Source of the DNA: Apiospora phragmitis
Lineage: Eukaryota; Ascomycota; Sordariomycetes; Amphisphaeriales; Apiosporaceae
NCBI GenBank assembly: GCA_038363925.1
Contig: JAQQWL010000009.1
Span: 2,852,001-2,916,000 of the forward strand
Length of the DNA stretch: 64,000 nucleotides
Reading direction: 5' to 3'
Part shown: in pieces, positions 23,256 through 35,918 of the stretch
Layout of the letters: the number at the start of each line of letters is the position of its first letter
How positions within the stretch are numbered: position 1 is the first letter of the stretch
Program-made: the position numbers and the translations under genes
The notes under the pieces: model-generated
Seen by the model: the letters and a program-made list of their open reading frames with translations, nothing else
Told to the model about the DNA's origin: nothing
Databases searched by the model: none

Positions 23256-26200
23256 ATGTCTGGAAGAGCGCCTCCTGGGGGCTTGTCCGGCTCAAGGAAC
23301 GACAACCATGACCTGCTGCTCGATCTGGACGACCAGCCCGCCTACGGAGGAGGGCAGCCGCCGCCGATGAACGATGACGAACTCTTGCGCGCCTACGAAC
23401 ACGATCATGATGCCTCCCGGCCCTCCGTCTCGTACGATGATTTCATCGGCGGCAGCGAAACAACACACCCTTCTGCCAAGAACCCCCCGCTAGGCGCCCC
23501 TGCAGGACAGCGACCACCCTACATCAGTGACGCGGACCGACAATACAGCCAGACGTCGGGCTTGAATCATTACGCGCGGTATGCCGACGATCTCGACGAC
23601 TATCCGGACGACGGCCAGTCCTACTATCAGCACGGAGGGGGGCAGGATGAAATGAACCGCAATAACGCGAGGAATCGTAATAGCATCCTCAGCTTAGGCG
23701 GTGGAATCTTGGGAAAGGCCAAGAACATGATGGGCATGGGCCAGGGCTACTCCGAAATGGACCTGCCGCTGACGGAACCAGGCGGACGGCCGAGGCAAGA
23801 TTCGGTAGCCGTGCCGCCGCCGAAGCAGGGCAAAAAGTTTGACCTGAAGAACTTCAAGTTTGGATTTGGGGGAGGGAAGCCAGATCCTGCGACAATGGGA
23901 CCCCGAATCATCCACCTCAACAACCCGCCCGAGAATGCCTTGCCTAAATACGCCGACAATCATGTCTCGACGGCCAAATACAACGTCATAACCTTTCTCC
24001 CTAAGTTCCTTTTTGAGCAATTTTCAAAATTCGCCAACGTCTTCTTCTTGTTCACGGCTGCGCTCCAGCAAATTCCCGGGCTCTCGCCGACGAACCGGTA
24101 TACGACTATTGGTCCTTTGATTGTGGTGTTGCTGGTATCGGCGGGTAAGGAGATGGTGGAAGACTATAGGAGAAAGCAGGCGGACAGTGCGCTCAACAAT
24201 TCCAAAGCCAGGATACTGCGCGGCTCGACATTTGAGGACACAAAATGGATCAACGTGGCTGTAGGCGATATCGTGCGTGTTGAGTCGGAGGAGCCGTTCC
24301 TGCCGATTTGGTGATTCTTGCCAGTTCCGAACCCGAAGGACTCTGCTACATCGAAACCGCCAACTTGGACGGAGAGACGAACCTGAAGATCAAACAGGCC
24401 CTGCCGGAGACTTCCACCCTGGTCAGCCCTTCAGAGCTTAGTAGGCTTGGAGGCCGAATTCGATCCGAACAACCAAACAGCAGTCTGTACACATACGAGG
24501 CGACCTTGACCATGCAGGCAGGCGGCGGGGAGAAGGAACTGCCCCTGACTCCAGAGCAGCTGTTACTACGTGGTGCTACCTTGCGAAATACTCCTTGGGT
24601 TCACGGTATCGTGGTGTTCACAGGCCACGAAACGAAGCTTATGCGCAACGCCACGGCGACCCCCATCAAGCGTACAAAGGTCGAGCGCCAGCTCAACAAG
24701 CTGGTCCTGGCACTCGTCGGTATCCTGCTTGTCCTCAGCATCATCTGTACCATTGGTGAGCTTATCTGGCGGTCCACGCGAGCCGACCAGATCCCATATC
24801 TCCAATTGGACCACTTAAATGGTGCTGGCGTTGTAGTCCAGACCATCCTCAAAGATCTCGTCACATACTGGGTTCTGTTCTCAGCTCTGGTGCCCATCTC
24901 TTTGTTCGTTACGGTTGAAATGGTTAAATATTGGCATGGTATTCTGATCAATGACGATTTGGACATCTACCACGAACCGACCAACACGCCGGCAAATTGC
25001 CGAACGTCAAGTCTTGTCGAAGAGTTGGGTATGGTGGGCTTTGTTTTCTCTGACAAGACTGGCACCCTGACCTGCAATATGATGGAGTTCAAACAATTGA
25101 CCATTGGTGGCATTCAGTATGCCGAAGACGTACCGGAGGATCGGCGAGCAACATTCCAAGATGGAGTAGAGGTGGGAATCCATGACTTCAAGCGCCTTGC
25201 GGAGAATCTGAAGTCCCACGAGTCCTCCGTTGCCATCCACCACTTCTTGGCCTTGCTCGCGACATGCCACACCGTCATCCCTGAGCGTGATGAGTCCAAG
25301 GGCGGTAAGATCAAGTATCAGGCCGCGTCCCCCGACGAGGGTGCTCTGGTGCAGGGTGCGGTGACTATGGGTTACACCTTTGTGGCTCGCAAGCCTAGGG
25401 CTGTGATTATTGAGGTCGAAGGCAAGGAATATGAATACGAGCTTCTGGCTGTGTGCGAATTCAACTCGACGAGAAAGCGAATGTCTGCCATCTATCGGTG
25501 CCCCGATGGGAAGATCCGCTGTTACTGCAAGGGCGCTGACACTGTCATCTTGGAACGGCTAAACGACAACAACCCCCATGTGGATACTACTCTTTTGCAT
25601 CTCGAGGAATACGCCGCCGAAGGTCTCCGCACGCTGTGTTTGGCCATGCGCGAGATTCCCCAAACCGAATTTCAGGAGTGGTATGCCGTCTTTGACAAGG
25701 CCCAGACGACAGTCGGCGGAAACCGCGCTGAGGAGTTGGAAAAGGCGGCCGAATTGATTGAACGCGAGTTTTACCTCTTGGGGGCTACTGCTATTGAAGA
25801 CCGGCTCCAGGATGGCGTTCCCGAAACGATTCACACCCTGCAACAGGCGAATATCAAGGTATGGGTGCTGACAGGAGACCGGCAAGAGACTGCTATCAAC
25901 ATTGGCATGAGCTCCAAGCTGTTGAGCGAGGACATGACACTGTTGATTGTGAACGAAGAGTCTGCTTCCATGACCCGCGACAACATCCAGAAAAAGCTCG
26001 AAGCCATCCGGAACAATGCCGAAGGCGCTATCGAGATGGACACGCTGGCACTCGTCATCGATGGAAAGTCGCTTACCTACGCGCTTGAGAAGGATATGGA
26101 GAAGACGTTTTTTGATTTGGCTGTCATGTGCAAAGCCGTTATATGTTGCCGTGTTTCCCCGCTGCAGAAGGCTTTGGTGGTCAAGATGGTCAAGAAGTTC

Positions 26201-27496
26201 TCCCCGAAATCCTCCTGGCTATTGGCGACGGAGCCAATGACGTCTCTATGATCCAGGCCGCCCACATTGGTGTCGGTATCAGCGGTCTCGAAGGTCTCCA
26301 GGCTGCGCGAAGTGCCGATCTCTCGATTGCGCAATTCAGATATCTGCGTAAGCTGACTCTCGTACACGGCGCTTGGAGTTACCAGCGTGTGAGCAAGACT
26401 ATCCTGTTCTCTTTCTACAAGAACATCACCTTGTACATGACACAGTTCTGGGTAAGTGTAACGCAACGCAGTTGCTCTTCCTTTTTGTTTCATGCTAACG
26501 GCCGTAGTACACGTTCCAAAACGTCTTTTCGGTGCGGTCATCTACGAATCATGGACTCTCTCTTTCTACAACGTCTTCTACACAGTTCTACCCCCGCTTG
26601 TGCTTGGTATCCTTGACCAATTCATTTCGGCGCGTCTCCTGGACCGCTACCCACAGCTTTACAGCATCGGCCAACAGAACCAATTTTTCACTCTCAAGGT
26701 GTTCTCGCAGTGGATCCTTAGCGCCATGTACCATTCCCTCATCCTCTACGGCGGCTCTGAACTCATCTGGTACGGCGACATCTCCCTCGGCGATGGGACT
26801 ACTGCCGGACACTGGGTGTGGGGTACCGCTCTCTACGGCGCTGTGCTGGCCACTGTTCTTGGCAAGGCCGCGCTGGTGACCAACAACTGGACAAAGTACC
26901 ACATCCTGGCCATCCCGGGAAGTATGGCCTTCTGGTACGTCTTCATTGCCGTCTACGGTACCGTGGCGCCCATGCTGCACTTTTCGACCGAGTACGATGG
27001 ACTCGTGCCAAAGCTCTTCACGTCGCCGGTTTTCTGGCTCCAGACGGTGGTGCTGGCGGTTCTGTGTCTGCTCCGCGACTTCGCATGGAAGTACGCCAAG
27101 CGCATGTATCGCCCGCAGACCTATCATCACATCCAGGAGATCCAGAAGTACAACATTCAGGATTACAGACCAAGGTACGTTTCCTCCTTCCGTTCTCGCC
27201 AATTACCCGGTTACACCACGTGCCTTCTGGCTTCCACTTTCTCCACACATCCCGTGTGCTTCTTCTTCCTCCCCTCTCATCTCCTTTTTCTCATGTCTCC
27301 GACAATACTAACGCAGTAGTACAGAATGGAACAATTTCAAAAAGCCATTCGCAAAGTGCGCCAAGTCCAGCGCATGCGCAAACAGCGTGGCTACGCTTTT
27401 AGCGCGGCGGACGAAAGTCAAACGCGCGTTATCAACGCGTACGACACTACAAAGGGCCGTGGAAGGTATGGCGAGATGCCCACGCAGAATAGGTAG
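23256..27496 (+). CDS. P4-type ATPase (aminophospholipid flippase, Drs2-like), frame broken
   Basis: A Drs2-type flippase moves phosphatidylserine/ethanolamine to the cytosolic leaflet of Golgi and secretory membranes, usually with a Cdc50-family partner. Introns lie at 26,452-26,507 and 27,175-27,324, both GT-AG. The N-terminal ~220 residues are Gly/Asp/Pro-rich. Seen in order: P4 motif [10 protein letters not shown] (Asp ~372), phosphorylation motif DKTGTLT (Asp ~600), GDGANDVSM (~991), TFQNVF and the C-terminal [20 protein letters not shown] ending [11 protein letters not shown]. The frame shifts three times, each time as if one base were missing beside a C: about 24,299, 26,202-26,205 and 26,530. 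Allowing for these, the length is an exact 1345 residues with all motifs in place. Sequencing errors in C runs are the simplest cause; a recent pseudogene is possible. Confidence 0.9.
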
Positions 27497-27577
27497 CAGC
27501 AGCAGCAGTTAGCTAGCTTGGGTTTATAGGGGGATGACAGATTATTGATGTATGACTTGTTTTTATTTTGATCTTGT

Positions 27578-27868
27578 TTACTGCTCCCACCATTCCCACT
27601 CGTTTCCGATGGGGGTTTCGGGGTCTGGGTTCACCCTCCCACGGGTGCTTTCAAAGACACAGAACAGATCAGTTTGGTTTGGCTCGCCCTGCGCATTCAG
27701 CGAGAAATTACGGGAACCGGAGCTTAAGAAGGAGAAGAGAAAGATGAAGAAGACGAAGAGAAGAAAAGATATTGACATATTACTTACTACTGAGCGTGCC
27801 TTTCCCCTGATTTGGGCGGCTAAACGAAGTCTGGGCGTGGTAGCTGCCCACCTGAATGCATTCTTCAT
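27578..27868 (-). CDS. Candidate 63-residue mitochondrial-type small protein
   Basis: Two-exon model on the minus strand: 27,868-27,788 and 27,688-27,578, with an intron (27,787-27,689) that begins GTAAGT, carries a strong pyrimidine tract and ends GCAG. Both exons join in phase 0. The first ~27 residues are basic and amphipathic without acids (MKNAFRWAATTPRLRLAAQ), like a mitochondrial presequence. The second exon reads DLFCVFESTRGRVNPDPETP and ends GNEWEWWEQ, with ordinary codon use. I do not recognise the family. The acceptor is uncertain because TTAAG at the end of the pyrimidine tract gives a different phase. It is tail-to-tail with the P4-ATPase gene, 80 bp away. Confidence 0.45.
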   Translation of the reverse strand: MKNAFRWAATTPRLRLAAQIRGKARSVVSNMSISFLLFVFFIFLFSFLSSGSRNFSLNAQGEPNQTDLFCVFESTRGRVNPDPETPIGNEWEWWEQ

Positions 27869-27869
27869 G

Positions 27870-28489
27870 TTGGATGGTCTCGCGTACCATCGGAGTCGAT
27901 CGCCGTGGAGGTATTGTCTCTCGCATGCGCGCATACGCCGAGACTTGACCATTCTCAATACCCGCATATATGTGTTCACGTACCAGGCTGTAGATGGCAT
28001 GGAGTACTAAAAGTTTATTTACGCCTTCATGAGCGCGGATTCGAATCAGCCTACCATCAAGCCATGCTTCCAAGTCCTATGTAAGCGAGGAAGGTTCCTA
28101 CGGGACCGGCCGAGGTGGTGCGATAATAAAACTCGGCCCCATCACGCCCACGGGGTCTTATATCTGAACGGCCGCAATTGACCAACTAATATCTCACACT
28201 GGTTCTTAGACCGCCGATCGAGTCTGACCGACTTGACTTGACTGGCCTGGCATTGTCTGACTTGACTGATCTGATCGATCGGCTGGTTACTCAGTCATGG
28301 TAAGTGCGAGTGGCAGAGTGGAGGGTGAATTAGAAGAATCAGCCGGAACCCCTGAATATCAGCTTTGGTAGGGGAGATGCACCAAAACGAGTACGTAGGG
28401 GTTCCCTAGAAATTCTCCTTCGAAATTCTTAGAACTGCATACACCTTTAGACGTCGTATACGATATCTATTATACGCTTTTTAATCATA
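27870..28489. other. Boundary spacer before the AT-rich block
   Basis: Normal-composition sequence upstream of the small minus-strand gene, then a quick change to AT-rich sequence between about 28,420 and 28,489. A tract at about 28,217-28,285 repeats imperfect GACTTGACTG-like units. No gene. Confidence 0.5.
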
Positions 28490-29645
28490 ACGTACCTTAT
28501 AAGTAAATTAAATATATAAGTAAATTAAACACTTCTTAAGACTTAGTATAACTAAGTATAAATTAATTTTATTATAACGTATTTAATATTTTAAAATTAA
28601 TCGGAATCTTTATCTCTAGATATTTCTATATTATTTTAATAGGTACGAGTATTATGTTTAAGCTTTTCGTAGATTTTATAGCGTTATAAGCGCGTCTTAA
28701 ACGTTTTTATACGACTACTCTTTTAACGCGATTCGTTTTATAACTATTTATTAACGTTCTTTTAAAACTCTAGGTCTTTTTTAGCTTATATATAAAGTGA
28801 TCTTTTATTTTATAGCCGTTTTTTTTATACGGCGGCGCCGGTTAAGTATTTTATTCGCCTTTCGTAATATAGTTATTTTATTTTTTAATAAAGCGAGCCG
28901 GTATATAACCTGCGTTATATTTTTCGTAATTTAATTAAGCTTAATTAAAATTAGTATTAAAGAGTTATTTTAATATTATGCGATTCGATTTTTAATATAC
29001 TCGGTTTAAAATTAAGCTTTAATTAAATTATTTAAGGTTTTTAATTTTTAGGGTATAAATAAGCCGGAAGAGGTCGCCGGAGGCGTCGGCGTACGTAGCT
29101 TTATATTTAATTATAAAATAATATATTCCGGGTCGTATAATATAAGTCCCGCCCTTCGAAAACCTCCTTAAATATTTAAAACAGTGAAAATCGCTTGGAA
29201 CGCTTTTAAAAACGTTAGTAAGAAGTCTTCCTTTAAGATATAAGTAAGATACGCTCGTATAAAACGCTCGATTTCTTTCTCGTATAACCTTTTTAATATA
29301 CGAAAACAGCCGATATTAAAAAGTTAGAGCTTATATAATAAATAAAAAAGTATATAAAGTATAATAATCGAGTTTTTTTATAATAAAGCTCGAAAGTTAT
29401 TAAATAATAGCTCTTATAGCCATTAAAGATTAATAAGTAATAAATATTTTTTATACGAGACTTTATATACTTATTAAAATATCGAATTTAGTCCTCTTTT
29501 TTTGTTTATAATCTAGCCGTTTTTAATAATTATAATTATTTAATCCTTTAATAATAAATTGTTTTCGTATTAGAAAAAGAGGTGCGTTTTCTCGATAAAT
29601 ATAATATACGGAGGGATAGCGTAACCGTACGATCCGACGCCCTAG
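28490..29645 (-). mobile_element. Fot1/pogo element #1, truncated
   Basis: The left end is a terminal inverted repeat beginning ACGTACCTTATAAG, preceded by the TA target dinucleotide (28,488-28,489). On the minus strand, relics of a DDE transposase match element #2 from the C-terminus back to the region reading as GYAIPPYIIF. The element is cut at 29,645 where an LTR starts. Its 5' part and other inverted repeat are not found in the window. Heavily RIP-mutated, non-functional. Confidence 0.75.
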
Positions 29646-30329
29646 TGTAACGAACGCTATCTAGGTTTTAAGAGAAACTTAGTAAAACGTACTAAGGTTT
29701 ATGTTTAATAATACGAAAAAGTATTTAAACGTGTGATAAAAGTCCGCTTTTATCGATATAATATATAATAATTATAAAAATAAAAGTAATTAAAGTGCGT
29801 AAATTTAAAAATATTTATAATAATTTTATTAAAAATATTTATTTTATTAATAAATTAAATTAATATTTAAATTAATTATTAAAATAAAGAATGTTTATAT
29901 AAAATATACAAGGAATTATTCGTTATTATATATTTAATCTCTTCTTTATTAATCTTTATTAAATCTTAAGGATTTCGTAGCTTTCGCGAGATCCTATCGA
30001 GTTAGCTCTCTAGCTCTCGTCGCGATCTAAGAGTTATCGCCCGTATACTTATTTTATTTCTACGTAACTAATATTATCCTATTGTGGCCGTCTATTCCTA
30101 GCTATTTATTCTTAGCCGTATATTTTTAATTATTTATTTTTAATAATTTATTATTATAATATTAATTATTATAAGTTTCGTTAATTAATAAAGTTTCGTT
30201 AACGAGTAAAGTAGCGCTAATATAATAGGGTTTAAAATTATGCTAAGTTTTATATATAAATATTCGAGGTATTATTAAGCTGTATTATAAAGTAGGTTCC
30301 GGGTTATATAATTAAGCTAGGTTATAATA
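29646..30329 (-). repeat. LTR of element I
   Basis: Aligns by eye over its length with the LTRs at 37,488, 46,321, 49,701 and 56,715. The TG start is intact; the far end is C-to-T altered. Confidence 0.75.
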
Positions 30330-32019
30330 TTATTTCTTCCTTTTTACTTACTTTATTTTTAAAGTAGTTTAGTCGTTATAAATACCTACGGGTTATTATT
30401 ACGTTAAAATCTTTTATAAAATCTTTTATGTTTATTTTTATTATAATATATATTTATTATATCGTTTAATCGTATTAAAAAACGTTATATATTAAAATAA
30501 CTTAAAACGGAGAAGTTTTATATTAATAACTTTTTTATTTAAACTATTTTTTAAAGTTTTATCGAGATGTTCGACGGTTGTTCTTATTATATTCGTCGTG
30601 GTTTTATTTATCGGTCTTTGTCGAATAATTTTTCCCGGTGTAATAAATACGTCGCTAATTATTAATTTAGGTATAATATAAGTTTTTTAACTAAGGTATT
30701 AATAAGTATTACTTTTTAATATTTAAAGTTAGAGGTTGAAATTAAGGAAGTTAAAGAGCGTTATTATAAAATAAACGCGAAGGTGTAACGTTTTTAAAAA
30801 TAAAAGAAACTATAGTTCGAGAAGATAATACGTACTATTTAATAGGGTTTAAATTTTATTAAGGAGTTAAAACGCGTAAAACGAGAAGAGGTAAAAAAGG
30901 AGGTTTATTAAAAGGTTATTATAGAGCCCGTTTTAAGGCTTGTGTTTATATTACTTTTCGATTTTTTGCTCGATTAAAACGCCGTATATTTTAATATTTT
31001 ATTAAAGCCGTTATTATTAGCGGCGTTTAAGGTTACTTTTTAAACTTTTAAAGCTTTTTAGCGGCGTTTTTTAAGTATTTTTTAAGTTTTTAAGTATTAT
31101 TTTTTAATAGGTAACCTTTTTATTTAATAAATTCTTTTAACTCGTTTTTTATTAAAAATTATTTTAATTTTATACTCGTGTTAATTCGTTTCGATTTCTA
31201 GTTATGTTTCGATTTTTATATTTTTAAAGGTTAATTTAAATAATAAGATATAGAATATTAAGTATATTTATATTATTTTAAGTAGTAATAATTAATAATT
31301 AGTTTTTAAAATAATTTTTACGATTTTAAATAGTCTAATCTTTTTAAAGTTTAGTTTTTCGCTTAGTCGTTTAGTTTTAATATTTCGCCGTAAGAGGTAG
31401 ACTTTTTTTTTAAGGTTAGTCTTTTTAATTTAGTTTCATCGGCGTATTTCTTTATTTGTTATTAGAAGAAGGCGAAGTCTTATTATAATGTTATTTAGAG
31501 TTCTTTTAGTTTTTCGATTTATATAGTTACGATAAGTATTAATTTTTTTAAGGGTGTTTTAATAACTTCCGGGTCGTATTTATAGTTTATTTAAAATAGT
31601 AATATATGTATCGTTTCGTTATTTACGTTATTATATACGAATTATGCTATAAGTAATAACTATATTTAATTATTTTATTTATAGTTAACGTAGTAGTGTA
31701 AGTATTATTCTAAGGTTTAATTTATTTATTCGGTTTATTTATTTATTTAAGGGTGGTAGGCCGTGAATAATTTATATTTTACGCCGAGTTATATTATAAG
31801 CGATTTTTAAAACTTAGTAATAAATAGCTTATCTCGGTTAGAGATAATTGTTTTAAGTAGTTTATATTAATTAACGATTACTCGTAAGAACGTGTAGGCT
31901 AAGTCGTTAATATTACTAAACTCTTTATACGATAAGAAGTAGGTATATTTTATAAGTTTATTTATAATTATTAAGATATTATTATAGCTAACTTTAATTA
32001 AGGGTTCTTTTAATAAAAG
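29646..32019 (-). mobile_element. Ty3/Gypsy element I, 3' part only
   Basis: 3' LTR at 29,646-30,329 (minus-strand element). The adjoining ~1.7 kb matches the pol 3' end and integrase region of element H (compare 31,780 with 41,480). The LTR starts TGTAACGAACG on the plus strand, with CCTAG just before it, and ends in the RIP-altered counterpart of GTCGTAACA, followed by a pyrimidine-rich (plus-strand) polypurine tract. The internal region is cut at about 32,019 by Fot1 #2, and no matching 5' LTR is seen. Confidence 0.75.
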
Positions 32020-32021
32020 TA

Positions 32022-33857
32022 ACGTACCTTATAAGCGAGCTATATATATAAACGAGCTGCGCACTTTTAATTAACTTTCTTATAATTAGCTTTATATTAA
32101 CTTTTCTACTTTAATAAGTATAGAATAAAAAAATAAAAAAAAAGGTTTAATTTAACGCTTTAAGCGCTTTAAAATAACTCGAAATTAAATATACGAAAAG
32201 CTATAGCGATATATCATGTCTTAGAGTTGACGTTACGTAGCCGATAACGCGGAATTCGATCACGATCTAAAATCTCTATAAACTCTCGAAAGCTTTTTAA
32301 TTTTAAAAAGGAATTAATTATTCGATATATTATTAATTTAAATACGCGATCGCTTTTTCTTTAATTAAGTAATATTAGCGAATCGATTATTTAGTTTACG
32401 TAACGCGGGACGCGTCGGCGTTAATTAGGCCTCTAATTTCGTATAACGATAACTAGACCTCCGGACGCGTTTTAACCGAAGAATTAATTATTAAAAAGTT
32501 CTTTATAAAAATCTTAACGCGTATCGCGCGTAATTTATTTTTATATAAAATATAATTAATAAATATAAAATATAAGAAGAGGATATATATAACTTTAACG
32601 AGACCGGGCTTTTTATAGACTAAATCTCGTCCAAAATAATCGTAACCACCTCCGATCGACGCGGAAGGCCTAAGGTAATATAATAAAAGAACCGGGAATA
32701 GGTTATAATTTTTTAAGGCGTCGGATTAAACGGTTACGCTATCCTTCCGTATATTATCTTTACCGAGAAAACGTACCTCTCTTTTTAATATAAAAACAGC
32801 CTATTATTAAAGGATTAAGTGATCGTAATTATTAAAAATAGCTAAATTATAAATAAAAGAGGCGAGGACTAAATTTAATACTTTAATTAATATATTAGGT
32901 TTTATATAAAGGGTCGTTATTATTTTTTAATCTTCAACGGCTATAAAAGCTACTACTTAATAGCTTTCAAGCTCTATTACGAAAAGAATTCGATTATTAT
33001 ATTTTATATATATTTTTATTTATTATATAAGCTTTAACCTTTTAATATTAGCTGTTTTTATAGGTTAAAAAGGGCGTACAAGAAAGAAATTTTAGGTTTT
33101 ATACGGGCGTATATTACTTATATCTTTAAAGAGGACTTCTTATTAACGTTTCTAAAAGCGTTCTAAGCGATTTTTACCGTTTCGAATATATAAAGAGGCT
33201 TTTAAAAGATAAGACTCGTTTCGTATAATCCGGAATATATTTATTTTATAATTAGATATAAAGCTACGTATTTTAATACCTCCGGGGACATTTTCCGGCC
33301 TGTTTATTCCTTAAGAATTAAAAACCTTAAATAACTCGATTAAGGCTTAGTTTTAAACCGAATACGTTCGAAACCGTATTATACGATATTAAAATAGTTT
33401 TTTAATATTTATTTTAATTAGTTTTAATTAAATTATAAAGGTTATAACGTAAGTTATATATTAAGTTACTTTTTTAAAAAGTAAGAACGCGATACTTCGA
33501 AAGATAAATAAAATATTTAACCGGCGCCGCCGTACGAAAAAGAAACGGCTATAAAATAGAGGATCACTTCGTATATAAGCTAAAGAAGACCTGTAGTCTT
33601 AAAAGGATATTAATAGATAATTATAAAACGAATCGCGTCGGAAAAGTAATTATATAAAAACGTTTAGGACATGTTTATAACGTTATAAAATCTACGGAGA
33701 GCCCGGGTATAATACGCGTACTTATTAAAATGATATAAAAAACTTTAAAAATAATAATTATTAATATATTTAATTAATTTTAAACGTTATAATCGAATTA
33801 ATTTATAATTTATAAAGCTTAATAATAAAAAGTGCGCAGCTCGCTTATGAGGTACGT
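32022..33857 (+). mobile_element. Fot1/pogo element #2, full length, RIP-mutated
   Basis: 1836 bp bounded by inverted repeats that begin ACGTACCT(T/C)ATAAGCGAG at both ends and flanked on each side by TA (32,020-32,021 and 33,858-33,859), the usual target of this family. Within about 32,200-33,740 the plus strand carries stop-riddled transposase relics: YNFNETG (DDE first Asp region), VTTSDRRGRPK, GYAILPYIIF, and the region before the C-terminus. Size and layout fit Fot1-like elements (about 1.9 kb). Confidence 0.85.
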
Positions 33858-34033
33858 TACTCTTATTTTAACCTTGCGCCGAGTAAAATAAAAAAGCTCG
33901 TATTTTATTTATGTTTTTAAGTATTTAAATCCCTTAGCTTAAAGTTTTATAATATAAGCGGGACTAATATTAATAAATTTTAAAATATTAAAAGAAATTT
34001 TCTTTATATATATATTAGTTTTAATTAATTAGT

Positions 34034-34673
34034 TATTACGACTTAACTTAATTCTATAATTAAATTAACCCTCGGCACGGAAATGTTATAGCTTAAGGCG
34101 TTTATAAAAACTAGTTTTAAGACTTACTTTATCGATTAATATTAACGAACTTATTTATAATAATAAGCTTTACTACACTACTATAATATTATAATAATTA
34201 ATAGCACGATAATAACACGGCGAGACTATTTAACTATAAATAAATAAGCTTAAATAAAACGATATAAATAATTAAAAATAAGTTACGTAATAATAAAACT
34301 AAACATATTTTAATAAAATAATATTAAATAGCTTAATTACGTTTAATAAGTAATATTAAACGTAATTAATAAAAAGGGATTAAATATATATAACGACGGA
34401 TATTTTTAATATATTTTATATAAATACTTTTTATTTTAATAATTAATTTAAGTATTAATTCTAAGTTATTAATAAAATAAATAGCTTTAATAACTCTAGT
34501 ATATAAGTACTTTTATTTAACCTTTTATTACTACGTTATGACTCTATTATTATGTTTTATTAATAAAAGCGTTACTTTTATTATATGTTTAAATATTTTT
34601 TTATATTATTAATATAAACCTTAATACGTTTTATTAGGGTTTTATTTTAAAAACTTAAATAATTTTTATTATA
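34034..34673 (+). repeat. 5' LTR of element F
   Basis: About 640 bp, starting TATTACGAC (RIP form of TGTTACGAC) and ending TTATTATA (RIP form of an end in TTACA). Confidence 0.75.
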
Positions 34674-35271
34674 TTTTAATTACTTTTATTTTTACGAATT
34701 ATTATTTAAACCCTCGAGTAATAGCTTTATAAGAATTATATTTATATTTAATCTTAATAATACTATTTTAATAAAGAAAGATTCTTACCGCTACTTTTAA
34801 TAACTCTTAGCGAAACCCCGTTATAAATATTAATAGCGACGATAATAACGATAACTTAAGCCGTAGGCGTTAGTTAAGCGAATTAAAGAATTCGAGTAAG
34901 AGAACGCTAACTATTAGAACTATTACGCTAAGCTTAAAAAGGAGCGTAACGAGCTCTTCGTTAAAAGCACCTCGAGACGAACACTTTATAATATTAATAA
35001 GTTACGTAAAAAAGTACGTCTTTTTTATATAGCCGCTAATATTATTTAAACCCTTATTACGTTTAAAAAAGGTATAAAGATTAATATATTAATATTATTT
35101 AATAAAATAAGCGGGAATTTTTAAAGCTTATTAATAGTTTTATAAAAAGACGTTTTAAAACGTTACTTAGCGAGTTATTTACGCCGCCTAGTTCTTTAAA
35201 AATAAGCTATTTATTTAGTTTAAGCTTTATTTAAATAAATTTATAAATAACGATTAATAAATTAAATTATA
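34034..35271 (+). mobile_element. Ty3/Gypsy element F, 5' part (outermost)
   Basis: 5' LTR 34,034-34,673 followed by the start of gag to 35,271, where element G begins. The LTR matches, in subfamily detail, the LTR that starts at 47,546 and resumes at 63,142, so F spans the whole nest from 34,034 to at least 63,449. The gag relic matches 48,540-49,080 of element E. Confidence 0.75.
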
Positions 35272-35918
35272 TATTACGACTTAACTAGCGACGTAATTAA
35301 TACCTACTTTTAAAACGGAATTAAAATAACTTAAAGCGCCTACGAATTAATAAACGGTTATTAACTCCGCTAATTAACGCTTATAACCCTACTTATAATA
35401 ATAAGAGTCTATTATATTAATTATAATAACTAATACTATAATAATAAATATACACGGCTAACCTAAGATAGCACCCGGAGGATGGCATAGGATAGATAAG
35501 TAGGAATAGACGGATAGAAATAGCTAGTGTAGGATAGATAGATAGAACGGAGTTACGTACTAATAAAATAAGGAATTATAAAATCATGACGCTCTTAGTA
35601 ATCTCGAAGCTATAGGATTATAACGCTTTTAATAATCCGGCGTAAATTAATAAAGAAAGGATTAAATATATAACGATAAATAATTCCTTATATATTTTAT
35701 ATAAATAATTTTTATTTTAAATATTAATTTAAATATTAATTTTAATTTATTAATAATATAAATAACTTTAATAAAATTATTATAAATCCTTTTTAAACTT
35801 ATATATTTTAATTACCCTCGTTTTTATAATTATTATATATTATATTAATAAAAGCGGAATTTTATTATATATTTAAATACTTTTTTATATTATTAATATA
35901 AACCTTTAATACGTTATA
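35272..35918 (+). repeat. LTR of element G
   Basis: Starts TATTACGACTTAAC. The last part lacks about 45 bp relative to other copies, with loss between two ACGTT-like direct repeats near 35,910. Confidence 0.7.

Noticed and set aside
26588..27202. 204-codon antisense frame over the flippase C-terminal part
   Set aside because: Shadow of the membrane-spanning region of the sense gene.
28030..28080. TTCGAAT loop resembling a tRNA T-arm
   Set aside because: No D-arm, anticodon arm or acceptor stem can be paired around it; the same holds for a TTCGATC on the minus strand near 12,727.
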